Positions 50,158 through 59,433 of a DNA stretch of 64,000 nt are shown piece by piece (the stretch's first letter is position 1; the number at the start of each line of letters is the position of its first letter). The position numbers and the translations under genes are program-made. The stretch spans positions 189,694 through 253,693 of the forward strand of contig QNGE01000415.1 of assembly GCA_008508345.1 (NCBI GenBank), read 5' to 3'. The notes below the pieces were generated by a model, which saw only the letters and a list, made by a program, of their open reading frames with translations, did no database searches and was not told the DNA's origin. This stretch comes from Paragonimus westermani (lineage: Eukaryota; Platyhelminthes; Trematoda; Plagiorchiida; Troglotrematidae).

Positions 50158-51772
50158 TTAACTGTATAAATGTATACATAAAACGTGATGTCAAAATCTC
50201 AAGACAACCTCAGTATTTGATTGATTATTGCACAGATTCGTCATATTTCTCGAAAATAGTCATCTGTTGAAAAAAAAACTGCACAATACATGGGACCAAA
50301 ACGATGAGTTCAACCGGCTACAGATAACTTTGCATAAACATGACAGAAAGCATCAACCAACGCAGTTTTTTAATAGAAAAAAATTCAGCCGAGTAACCTT
50401 GACTGTATAAGGTTCATTTGAGGAAAAATTAACTTAGATTCTTTAATCGAGCATTAGTTTGCACGCACATGGTATCAAAACAGAAAATATAACATTCGAT
50501 GTGGTTGATCACAACTTGGGATTTCCCTATTTGTCAATCTTGTTAACCGAAAGCATTTCTCAATCAAGATTGTATTTAGCATATGTTCGTTCAATTTAAA
50601 ATGAAATTTACTATGTCCTTATTCAACAAACTATTAAAAAAACTAGCATCGGACATTGAAACAACGACAGTTAAAGCTATTTAAGGATAACTGCTGCAGG
50701 ATCTATGGAATGTTGTTGAGACTACCAGCCTAATTAATTGCTTAAACGATTGGAAGTTGGACTTCGTGAATACGGTGTTAGTGTGCTACACCCGACTTCC
50801 ATCGTGTTCATTACACGGAGGTACATATATAGTTGGTGGGTGGATCCAGAAGGAAGTATACCCAATGTCAGTAGTAGCAATACGCATAATCGTTTCTTGG
50901 CCACAGATTAGAATGACACGATTTTGTTTTCACTTGTTTATATTTGCAATGCGTCATAACGAGCAGAATTGCAAGAGATGTCTAACCGGTTACCTGTCAA
51001 TCACATTCAGTCATAGAATGTAGATGTACGACCAAAAATCGACCTCAATCCCAGCAATATTTTGGTTGCTGGCATCAACCAACCTCCGAATGTCACTCAC
51101 GGAGTCCCACTAATTCTGATATTCATTACATTACATAGTCACTAACTGCGTTTTTCGCTATAGGCACAAGCTGATGTGGATCAACCTTTTAAGTTGACTG
51201 ACAGCACCTTCCTCAACACTTACACGAGATAAGACACAACGCTGTAAGCGTGCAACTTAACGGTATTAGCATATTGCAAATCCAGATGACTGTCATTGTG
51301 TTTTCGCTTCAGTCACATGGTTTAAAACTTCAAGTAGTCCCGACTGCTTTCAGAAGGAATATGAGTGCCTATTTTTAGATAACAAAACGAAATGCCTTCG
51401 AGAGAAATAGTAACATGCTGATGCTATTTGTTTAAATGGTCTAACCTAATTTGATAACGTAGGCGCTGAAGGTGCTGTGAAATTAACTACACTGGCTGTT
51501 AGTTTTGTGCCGAATGTTTAAACATTATGTCCAAAAAATTCCTCCGCATATTTTAATGAAACTAATCAACATGATAAGAAGGTAAGCAAAAAGTGTCAAT
51601 TAAACAAATTCACACTATACCCTGGATGTTCATTTATTAACGCATTGCGCAGATATTTGCTGTTGTTCGCACCAGTCAATAAAGACAATGCTAATTGTAA
51701 CAGCCCATCTAGTAAAACATGGAGAATGACTGCTTTTCTAATTTTCTGTCGCCACTCTCGAATCTCATCCAG

Positions 51773-51826
51773 GTCCCCCGGGTTCTCCAGGCGAAAATGG
51801 TCTACCGGGAACTCAAGGAGTCCAAG
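51773..51826 (+). CDS. Transmembrane collagen gene, exon 4 (54-bp Gly-X-Y exon)
   Basis: A second 54-bp symmetric exon coding GPP GSP GEN GLP GTQ GVQ (residues 253-270). The acceptor is CTCATCCAG and the donor AAG|GTCTTG. The donor has the obligatory GT but a weak remainder, so efficiency could vary. Its phase and triplet register match exons 3 and 5. The last two triplets resemble the end of exon 3 (GIQ GSQ), which suggests exon duplication. Confidence 0.9.
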
Positions 51827-53183
51827 GTCTTGAAAACTTCACCCAGTAACAGCTCTGTTCGATATAATTGGAATAGTCATGTTAATTGATTATCAGGCTT
51901 GGTTGAAACATAAAGTCATCAACAATTCACATTATTTTCAAGTCTGTGGTTGAAGTTCGCTATTTTATTTCTACGAAAGGCAGCATTTCAGAACATGCAG
52001 TGGAGAAATCGTGCTGTTGAGGTGATAAGCTCCTAATTATTAAGTCAAGTAAAGTCTGCTAATCGTACTCTAGAATTCATAAAAATTTTCCTGCAAAATG
52101 TAACATACAAAGGAACTTGGAAAGTTGATGTGAGCTTGCGTAAAAGGCCAAAGTTCATAGGGTATGATTTTTGGTGCTCAAACGTGATTTTGCACTCGTT
52201 ACTAATAAACACTTCACATATTCAAGTCAACCAGACCACATGAAAAGATAAAAGAGCATCACTATGTATTATCGACTTCGCTTTATTAAGCTCATTGTTG
52301 TAAATAACTCCCATGCTTTTGTGTATTTTCAGCGTAAACCTCTTCTCTGTCGCTTACCATTAAGCCACTATCATAATGAGGGTTAATTTCCGAAGATATA
52401 GTTAGATTTGAATTGTGTAGTGAAGAAGAATTGTCAGTATTCATTCACTTTGATGAAAAACGGTGGTGAGTGGTTTAGTTAGTTTGGTATTGTCGAAAAC
52501 ATCATAAACTGTAAATAATAAATGCACGGGCAAACGAACTGCTGTTATCTTGAAGGTGACTATTTCTAACACTATTTTCACTGGATTGACAGCAGTTGTG
52601 CCACTGGTGGTCCGTAATAGTAAGTTGAATATGTGCGTTGTTTTAGTAGTGTGCCAGAATGTTTGAAGTTTCGTATGTATAGCTCTCAGACAATTTCTGA
52701 TAATAAACGGCTAACAACTCTAGGAATTTAAACTGCATGTAGGGTGAACATCAAGACCATAAAGTACACTTCTAGAAACATCATTCTGCTGAGAACTAAA
52801 CAGACTACCTTTAATGTTGACCAGTAGCATAAGACGATAAAATAAAGTTTTTAATTGGAGCTCACTTTTTGCACATCTTCACCACCGAGGCATGCCCCAC
52901 TTGCAAAGCGACACCTGAACCTCGCGGTTTCTTCAGGAATGGCACATGACACATGACTGCACAAACCTTTGTCAACTGTGGTTAGCAGTCAATTTACATC
53001 AAGCGAAATCCCCAAAACATCAGAAATTAACCATCTTTTCAACGTAAAACCTTCCCCCAAATGATTACCCTAAATGGGTGCACGACTTAATCATGACAGT
53101 AAAATGGGGTGCCTGGAATAACGGACAGTGACGGAAGTATGCAACCCTAGTTATCAGCCAGTATGCAAAATCCTTTTTTTCAG
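51827..53183 (+). other. Intron 4 of the transmembrane collagen gene
   Basis: About 1.36 kb of AT-rich sequence between exons 4 and 5, ending in a long pyrimidine tract. Nothing else recognisable. Confidence 0.7.
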
Positions 53184-53246
53184 GCGATCCAGGTTCGCCA
53201 GGTCCACCTGGTTCTCGTGGTCTCATTGGACTTCAGGGCCCCAAAG
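53184..53246 (+). CDS. Transmembrane collagen gene, exon 5 (63-bp Gly-X-Y exon)
   Basis: A 63-bp symmetric exon with seven triplets (GDP GSP GPP GSR GLI GLQ GPK, residues 271-291). The acceptor is strong (CCTTTTTTTCAG) and the donor is AAAG|GTATGT. It keeps the phase-1 split glycine codon at both ends. The next intron, about 4.3 kb, contains a decayed LTR retroelement in the opposite orientation. Confidence 0.92.
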
Positions 53247-53455
53247 GTATGTGCTGATTGATTTTAATTACCATCATGCTTCAAGGTATATAACTCTAAG
53301 CTACCAAAATTAGTTGCTATATAAAAACTGTTTGTTTACTTTTACTTTCTTGGAGTAAAACGTTGTTAGGTTTGTGGTTAGAGTATTGTAATAATTAACT
53401 ACGTATGGACGTGAATTAACGTTATTCATCGCCCATCAATGCACAAAAGTACCTT

Positions 53456-53773
53456 TGTTGTGGCCGCAAAAGACGCCTGACATGCGGGTTTGTTTGTTGC
53501 ACAAAATCTCGCACAGGTTATGTTAAAACATGGGAAAAAGAACGTGTACACTCATCCGCATGATTGATTTTTATCTACATACACTGTGCACCAGCAGACT
53601 GTCATTCGCCTTGATGACACATCCCCCATAATGCGTACACACTGCTCTAATAGTCGCTCCTTGTCCTTCATCTGTCTGGCGTTGAGACTTGCCCTTTAGT
53701 TCCCAGATATGTACACTATAATACACACAAACCAACCTGTATGTTATGGAGCACTTCAACGGGTACTGCAACA
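53456..53773 (-). repeat. 3' LTR of the gypsy-type element
   Basis: About 318 bp, similar along its length to the 5' LTR but strongly diverged (roughly two thirds identical by eye). It begins TGTTGTGGCCGC and ends ACTGCAACA on the + strand. The level of divergence suggests an old insertion. Confidence 0.7.
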
Positions 53774-55014
53774 ATTCTGTAACTTTAATCTTTAGTAAAC
53801 AATTTTAGCCAAAGATTGAAGTTTCCATCCGCGTTGAACAGGTTGAGGCTAACAAATGAACAACTTTTTGTTGCAAGAATTTGAGTCAGTATCGTTTGGT
53901 AAAATAAACATCTTTTGGCAGAGTCAGGCAGCTGTTAGTCGAACAGGCTGCACATCGCAATTACACCCTATCATGCCAGTTGGTCATTGTTTGAAGGACA
54001 ATCTGAGAATCTTTACCTCATAGATATCCAGAGAGTTGGGTTTATGCTCCACTCAAAGTCATCAAAGCATTCCAATGCAGGCAACGAATTCCAAAAATCT
54101 CTGTACCTTACACACTTTACTAGCTTACGCTTGCAAAGCAACATCAAAAACTTCTCCGTTATGTGAGCGTGCCCGCAAAATCGGCTCACAAACTCTATCA
54201 TTCAGTTGACTTCATTTATGGTGGCTGATGTTTACTATCCTTCCGTTCTTCATAAATCCACTTTGATGATCGTATCATACGAGCCGACAATTTGCTCGGT
54301 TTAGCGTTTACACAGCTATTTTTGATTACTGGTAAACGATAGAGGGTTTGACTGATGTTGTCTGATATCTATCTTTAGACATCCATAGCGCCTATAAGGA
54401 TTTGAAGAATGAAACGGTGTGTCCCATATTCCTTCTATACACTTCGCACTTGGATGAATCCTGCTACCCCAATTCGTTGTCCGTAAAGTCAGAGGCATGA
54501 CCACTAGTTAAGAATCATGATTACATGGTGTTGTCATCTTAACCATAAACTGAAACACAGTGTTAGATATATGGTCGTCGTGCTCACGGTTTAAACTATT
54601 GAGCAGTAGGGGCAAACGTACTGGCTCACTGTTATAATTAACACAGCATTTGGTTAAATGTTGCGAGTTTCTTTAGCTTAACTAAATTTCTACAAACTTC
54701 CTACACTAGCAACCTGCGGCATGCAAGGAATATGGTGTAAACCTGAAATTTTCTCGAATGAGAGATTCCTCAGCCCGATGTAACGGTCTCCGTGCACCTC
54801 TTAGTTGTTCGTTTCATGTGCTTTACAAAGTCATTAATGGAAACCAAACCGCTTCTTTGCGAACAAACGTGGATTAGGATGGGGAGTGTTCACCGAGAAC
54901 GGTGCCTTACAGGACGCAGAAATATCATCTTCGTCAAAATAAACTGGACAAACACATTCCATAGAAGCCAGTAAACTCTTAACCCATCTTGTTTCCCAGT
55001 AACACCACCGATGG
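53774..55014 (-). other. Remnant between RT and the 3' LTR, no recognisable pol domains
   Basis: About 1.2 kb where RNase H and integrase should be. No HHCC zinc finger, DDE motif or RNase H block is visible in any frame. This may be a deletion followed by drift, or replacement by unrelated DNA. Confidence 0.5.
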
Positions 55015-55694
55015 TCATCTGAGTTGTGACTTGTAGGCATTGATCCGGAGTCCTGAGTTCTTGATGCGATTCAAGACATCATATATATGGACAGCATGTT
55101 GCGATTCCGTGTTACTGTATATTACGATATCATCTCCATATACCGCCACATTATCCATTCGTTTTACTAGCTGAACCATCAGGCGTCGAAAAGTGAACGG
55201 TACCCTGGATAAGCCAAACGGCATGCGCTTGAAGTGATACTGTTTTTCACCTACCATGAATGCGGTTTTCGCGCGATCTGTGGGTTTGATTGGTACCTGC
55301 CAGTATCCGGAGCGTAAGTCCAAAACTGTGAACAACTTGGCCTGTTGCAGCTCGTCAAAAATATCAGCGGCGGACGGTATTAGTACGACTGTATTCTGTG
55401 TTACCTCATTCAGCCGTCTAAAATCCACACAAAAGCGGTACTGTCGTTGGACTTCCTCACCTGGAGAACAGACGAGTTGTACGGACTGTTGGCTTCTTGG
55501 ATAACATCCTCATTCAGCATGTTCTGCATTTGCCTTTTCAATCCCTCTTCAAGATGAACTGGTATCCTGCGGAGTTGGTGATGTCGAAATGTTCCGGTTG
55601 TTGGTATTTCATGTGCAGTCCAGTTGCAAAATCCGTACATATCTTCGTCATTTGTAAATACTTCCGCATATTTCGCGACTGTGGACTGGAGCAA
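55015..55694 (-). pseudogene. Reverse transcriptase, frameshifted and truncated
   Basis: Two overlapping frames. The upstream one (55694-55410) carries the RT entry region (HEIPTTG, LNEDVIQEANSPYNSSVL). The downstream one (55428-55015) starts at the MDFRRLNEVT block and includes FTVLDLRSGYWQV (first catalytic Asp), KRMPFGLSRVPFTFRRLM and VAVYGDDIVIYS (the catalytic Asp pair). A frameshift separates them near 55.42 kb. The usual gypsy motif is YLDD; here it is YGDD. Homology stops after the NRIKNSGLRIN block; the thumb, RNase H and integrase are absent. Confidence 0.9.
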
Positions 55695-56151
55695 GAGGGC
55701 TGTGCAAATGGGGTTTTTTAGCTTTCTGCACTTGGTTGACGCTATCCTGTCGCTGTTCGATGAGTGTCATGGAGCCATACCTGGTTGACAACATTTTGAG
55801 CTTCAAGTCAATCACGGCATCTGTTGCAGCGAGGAAATTGGCTCCGAGTAACGTTTGTCTGGTTTCTAGGGACACGATGAAACGGTGCTTCACGATATGG
55901 TCGCCGATACGTACCCCACATCCTTTCACACAGTCAACCAGTAGAATATGACCCCCAACCGTTCTGATCGTCATGGATTTCGGTTCTAGATTTTGCTTTC
56001 CTGCACGAGCAATCAACGAAATAGCCGCCTCTGTATCGACCAAGCACTGTTCTACCTCTCCGTCAACTTCAACCCTTGTATGAACGGCCCTTTTCTCAAT
56101 CGCTCCCATTACTAGTTGGCCCGCCCAACAAAAAGAACAATCAAGAAACAC
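55648..56151 (-). pseudogene. Retroviral-type aspartic protease, inactive
   Basis: The open frame continues from the zinc knuckle. It contains the protease signature as LVDTEAAISLI, where the catalytic Asp-Thr-Gly is expected, and a LLGANFL block typical of the second half of the monomer. The Gly after Asp-Thr is replaced by Glu, which should abolish activity. It then runs into the spacer before RT. In active elements it cleaves the Gag-Pol polyprotein. Confidence 0.75.
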
Positions 56152-56184
56152 TTTATTTTTAGACCTCTCAAACCGCTGGATTGG

Positions 56185-56653
56185 GCAACATTTCTTCCAG
56201 TGTCCTTTGCCCTCACAGATGAACCAGCCTCCCGTTGTGCTGTGATGCTGTTTCCAAGGCAGCTACATCCGCTGCGAGTTACTCCATTGCCTCCTGTACT
56301 TATTCCACTATCTTCTTGTTCGTATTGCTGTTCGCATCCACTGAAGCCACGGACATTACTGCCAACTCCCGCGTCATCTTCGCAGGCTCGTGAAGGTCCA
56401 TCGACCGGGCGACATGGGCAATACGGACTTGGTCGCGAACCGCCGCCGGGAGACCTTCAATAAACTGTTCCGTCAACAACTGTCGTCGTGGTTCTTGATC
56501 CAATCCTGACAGAGCCTTGTCCAGCAAACCTTGCAGAGTGGCACTAAACACAGATGGATCCGCTCCTTGTTCAAGCCGGGCCGCCTTGAACCGCCGCATG
56601 GCCTCCTGGTGGTGGGCCGGGTTGTCAAATGCAGCCACCTGCGGCTCCTTCAC
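56185..56653 (-). pseudogene. gag-like region with a damaged zinc knuckle
   Basis: A 117-codon open frame (56653-56300) is rich in Ala, Leu, Glu and Arg and is capsid-like (for example EQFIEGLPAAVRDQVR). A different frame then carries a knuckle near 56185-56222 reading WFICEGKGHWKKCC. Compared with Cx2Cx4Hx4C, the first Cys position holds Trp. The frame change between capsid and knuckle implies a frameshift mutation. In intact gypsy elements this protein coats the genomic RNA. The base composition is visibly more GC-rich than the host intron. Confidence 0.7.
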
Positions 56654-56840
56654 AGCGGTCCAGTCAATCTTTGCGCTGCGTCTAGCATCGCCTTCGCCCT
56701 GCCCTTCGCCAACGCCCGCAGGTCAGCCAGCTTCCCACGGTCTGTCTTGACTCCGACCGCTTCGGCTACGTCCTCCAAGTCCTTCAGGAACGTCTCCATC
56801 TTCGAGAGGCTACGGCCAGGGTATCTTCATCCAAGCAGTT

Positions 56841-56853
56841 CGTCACGGCACCA
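56841..56853 (-). other. tRNA primer-binding site
   Basis: Minus strand TGGTGCCGTGACG, two bases inside the 5' LTR. It is complementary to a tRNA 3' terminus ending in CGGCACCA. The position and the leading TGG are typical of LTR elements that use the 3' end of a tRNA as primer. I cannot name the tRNA from memory with certainty. Confidence 0.7.
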
Positions 56854-56855
56854 GT

Positions 56856-57160
56856 TGTTGTGACCGCAGAAAACGCCTGGCACGCGGATTCGTTTAACGC
56901 GCAAACTCCCGTAAAGGTCATGTCAAAAATTGAACCCAAAACGCGTTCACTCATTTGCACGGCAAACGTGCACTCATATACATTGTGTGACAGTACGTTT
57001 TAACTCGCCTTGGTGTAAGTTCTCACAGCACGTATACACTAGTTCGATGGTCCCTTCTTGTCTGTCTTCTTCCTAGCGTTCGGGGTTTGCTCTTTTGTTC
57101 CTGAATGTCGCCTGTGGGTGATATACTACTTGCGGGTAGCATACTACTCGCAACGAAACA
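56856..57160 (-). repeat. 5' LTR of the gypsy-type element
   Basis: About 305 bp. The inner end reads TGTTGTGACCGCAGAAAACG on the + strand and matches the start of the 3' LTR at 53456 (TGTTGTGGCCGCAAAAGACG). Further matches include the blocks around the GTGTAC/GTGCAC and CTGTCT motifs. On the minus strand it ends in CA, followed after two bases by the primer-binding site. The outer boundary is uncertain by about 5 bases. Confidence 0.75.
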
Positions 57161-57538
57161 GCTTATTTTTCAACCGCTTTTTCTGACAGAAGTGAGCAAC
57201 CTTGCCGTCTATACCAATCAAGATAGGAATGAAGCCAACTTATTTGATGACTAAATTAATCACTTCACCTGCTTTGGGCTGTGCACTTCTATCCGGTAAG
57301 GCTCAGTAATCGTTGTCAACCAAAAGTGTTTAGTTGTTGCGAACTCTCGTGTTTATGTTTATAAATCTACTTTCATTTGTAGTGCTACTCCACTAGATAT
57401 TCTAGTTGATATTATTTTGGAAATAACCAAGCCAGCTGGGAGCTGTGATTTCAAGAAGTCATTCGTGCACGTAGTTTGCACTCGCCTTTTTACATAGTTT
57501 GTCATCACATCCCATTTTCAAGTTTGTTCATCTTGCAG

Positions 57539-57574
57539 GCCCACAAGGTGCTCCTGGTCCACCTGGAAAAAGCG
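57539..57574 (+). CDS. Transmembrane collagen gene, exon 6 (36-bp Gly-X-Y exon)
   Basis: A very small 36-bp symmetric exon with four triplets (GPQ GAP GPP GKS, residues 292-303). The acceptor is ATCTTGCAG and the donor AGCG|GTAAGC. Although tiny, it matches the preceding exon in phase and in Gly-X-Y register, and both splice sites are good. It completes an uninterrupted run of 25 triplets that began in exon 2. Confidence 0.88.
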
Positions 57575-59308
57575 GTAAGCTCTCAACCGTTTACATCCGA
57601 ATTATTATTTACAGTGGTTTATATCGCACATTAAAGGAAGTAATGATGAGTAATGAGCACAAATAAATGAAAAGCCATTTTGGCGTTTCGCAAGTTATTT
57701 TTACCAATATCGTATGTCAACACTAAACAATACTTCTACGTAAAACTAGAAGAGTCTACCAGCTACAAAATCAAAGTGAAGTAATACAGTCATATCCTCG
57801 TCATTGCTCGGAATCAATTAGCGTTTGTTTTCAAGCATTCTCTTCAGTTACAAGACCATGCTGAAACTGTCAAATCTGCGAACGCTTCTGTTGCTAGCTT
57901 TCCCAGATAAGTTCAGTTTATATAATACGGTGCAAATAAGAAGTTTTATAGGAAGAACACGTTTCTTGGTGTGATATACACGCTGTCAAAACTTTAGAAA
58001 ACAATGGACTTCAGCCTGCAAGGCTTCATAATACACCAACAAGGCAATCAAACATGAACCAGAAAGTAAATGACATGAGCATGACGCGTGACAAAATGGA
58101 AAAATTTTCCGTTCACGACGCGTCACACAGAGACATTTTGTGTGTTTTTATTGACTGTTACATATTACGGGTCTAAGATAAATGGAAAATACTGTGAACA
58201 AAAGTTTCCACTTTATTGAAATTGTCGTTATTTTGAAGTAAAATCAGTTCTTTCACAACAACGTAGGTAACTATATTATGGGGATACTTGATAAGCGTGT
58301 AAACACTTATATGGCGACTATGGAAAACATCAGTTCTCCAATGAGATCTCATCTGCATGCTCCGGCGTTTCTAACATCAATATGTTCTTGGTGATTTCGA
58401 ACAAAGTCCAAAATCATCAACGAGATACATTTGTGTGGTAATGCATATCCTCACCACGGCCGGGATTTGAACTCCGGCCATTCCAATCATGAGCCAACCG
58501 CGTTGACCACTGCGCCATTGATTTCAAATCCCGTCCGTGGCAAGGACATGCACTACTGACGAGCACTAATGAAGGTGAAACTCGAGTCTAGTTTTTCTTT
58601 TTGAAAGAGCCTGGCTGGAAAGTCTATCTGAATTCGAACGCTCTGATCAAATGTGAGTGATCTTCAACTTGAATATAATCCAAAACCCCGACAACTCATC
58701 AATATTGTGAAAAATGAGGTGTATTCAAACAGCTACTAACTGCACAGCAATCCCATCAAACATAATTTCGGTGTTGCATATTTCTGAAGGATTTGCGAAA
58801 GTTTACGAAGATTGAAGATAGAGGAATAGTTTGGGTTTTTACTTCTCTCAATTAACCGTGAAATTCATATGCTTTCTGAATCCAAACTTGTGTTATGAAG
58901 TACATACTTCATGCATTAGCTCTAAAACCACTGAAGACATGCTCTTGTATTAAGTGAATAGTCTTGAGGAGACAGGCAGATTCACGGAATAAAGCAGTTC
59001 GTTCCCCTCACAAGTTTGGACAAAGCAGTCGAAACACGAAAACTGCTATCAGTTGGCTCTTCAGTACCAACTACCCCAATTCCCTAATTTTTCTGTATAG
59101 AAACCGACTAATATTATTGTGAGCTTGGTATTGGTCAGTGGGTACGGAATGCTCACAATTTCTCGTGTTCTATTTGTTATATTCTTAATTCAGGATTAAC
59201 ATGCGTACATCTCATTAAGTTACGTCAGGATAAATGACGTAGTTGAAAGAAGAGTAAAATATGACCAAGATGTAGCTAAATACATATATTACTGTCATCT
59301 TTTTTCAG
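57575..59308 (+). other. Intron 6 of the transmembrane collagen gene
   Basis: About 1.7 kb. Its middle holds a rearranged head-to-head SINE-A copy (58.44-58.71 kb). The remainder is AT-rich without features. Confidence 0.7.
58443..58705. mobile_element. Chimeric SINE-A: inverted head joined to a direct body
   Basis: 58443-58520 is a SINE-A head on the minus strand, with B box and A box in reverse. It is followed directly by a + strand segment that starts at the B box (TTCAAATCCC at 58523) and runs through the whole body to the 3' end (CCCCGACAACTCATCA). The two B-box regions form inverted arms of about 29 bases around a 51-base loop. Confidence 0.8.
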
Positions 59309-59433
59309 CTGAACCGGGTACCTGTGTCGTGCCGTGTGAGACGCTACCGGTTAATGGAAATTTGGAAAGAGGTGGTAGGTCATATAGTGTTCCAAACATG
59401 TTAGCTTACCACCTTTTGATTAGACAATTCCAG
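59309..59433 (+). CDS. Transmembrane collagen gene, exon 7 (end of helix and Cys module; gene continues outside the window)
   Basis: A 125-bp exon after a TTTTTTCAG acceptor, ending at CAG|GTATAT in phase 0. The glycine position is occupied by Ala: GKS is followed by AEP and then GTC, so the triplet register survives one substitution before the collagen ends. A C-x3-C motif (CVVPC, residues 309-313) and a non-collagenous stretch to residue 345 follow. Reading past the donor meets a stop at about 59.5 kb, with no recognisable domain before it. The real C-terminal domain is therefore expected further downstream. Olfactomedin, TNF-like and short NC1 domains are all compatible with what is seen; none is shown here. 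Confidence 0.75.

Larger units (their letters stand above)
47793..51772 (+). other. Intron 3 of the transmembrane collagen gene
   Basis: About 4.0 kb, containing one SINE-B copy (48.78-48.97 kb) and a 150-codon antisense open frame (49.7-50.16 kb). The rest is AT-rich with no recognisable feature. Confidence 0.7.
53456..57160 (-). mobile_element. Decayed Ty3/gypsy-type LTR retroelement, antisense in intron 5
   Basis: Read on the minus strand the order is: 5' LTR, tRNA primer-binding site, gag with a zinc knuckle, aspartic protease, reverse transcriptase, about 1.2 kb without recognisable RNase H or integrase, then 3' LTR. Several frameshifts, a damaged protease active site and a missing 3' half of pol show that it is non-autonomous. 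Order and motifs fit the gypsy group, and CsRn1-like elements of flukes are plausible relatives. Both LTRs carry TGTTG...CAACA-type ends. Flanking target duplications were not clear. Confidence 0.85.

Noticed and set aside
54013..54201. LINE-like WNSLP motif on the minus strand
   Set aside because: A single short motif without the flanking RT C-terminal blocks. It lies inside the remnant of the LTR element and is probably chance.
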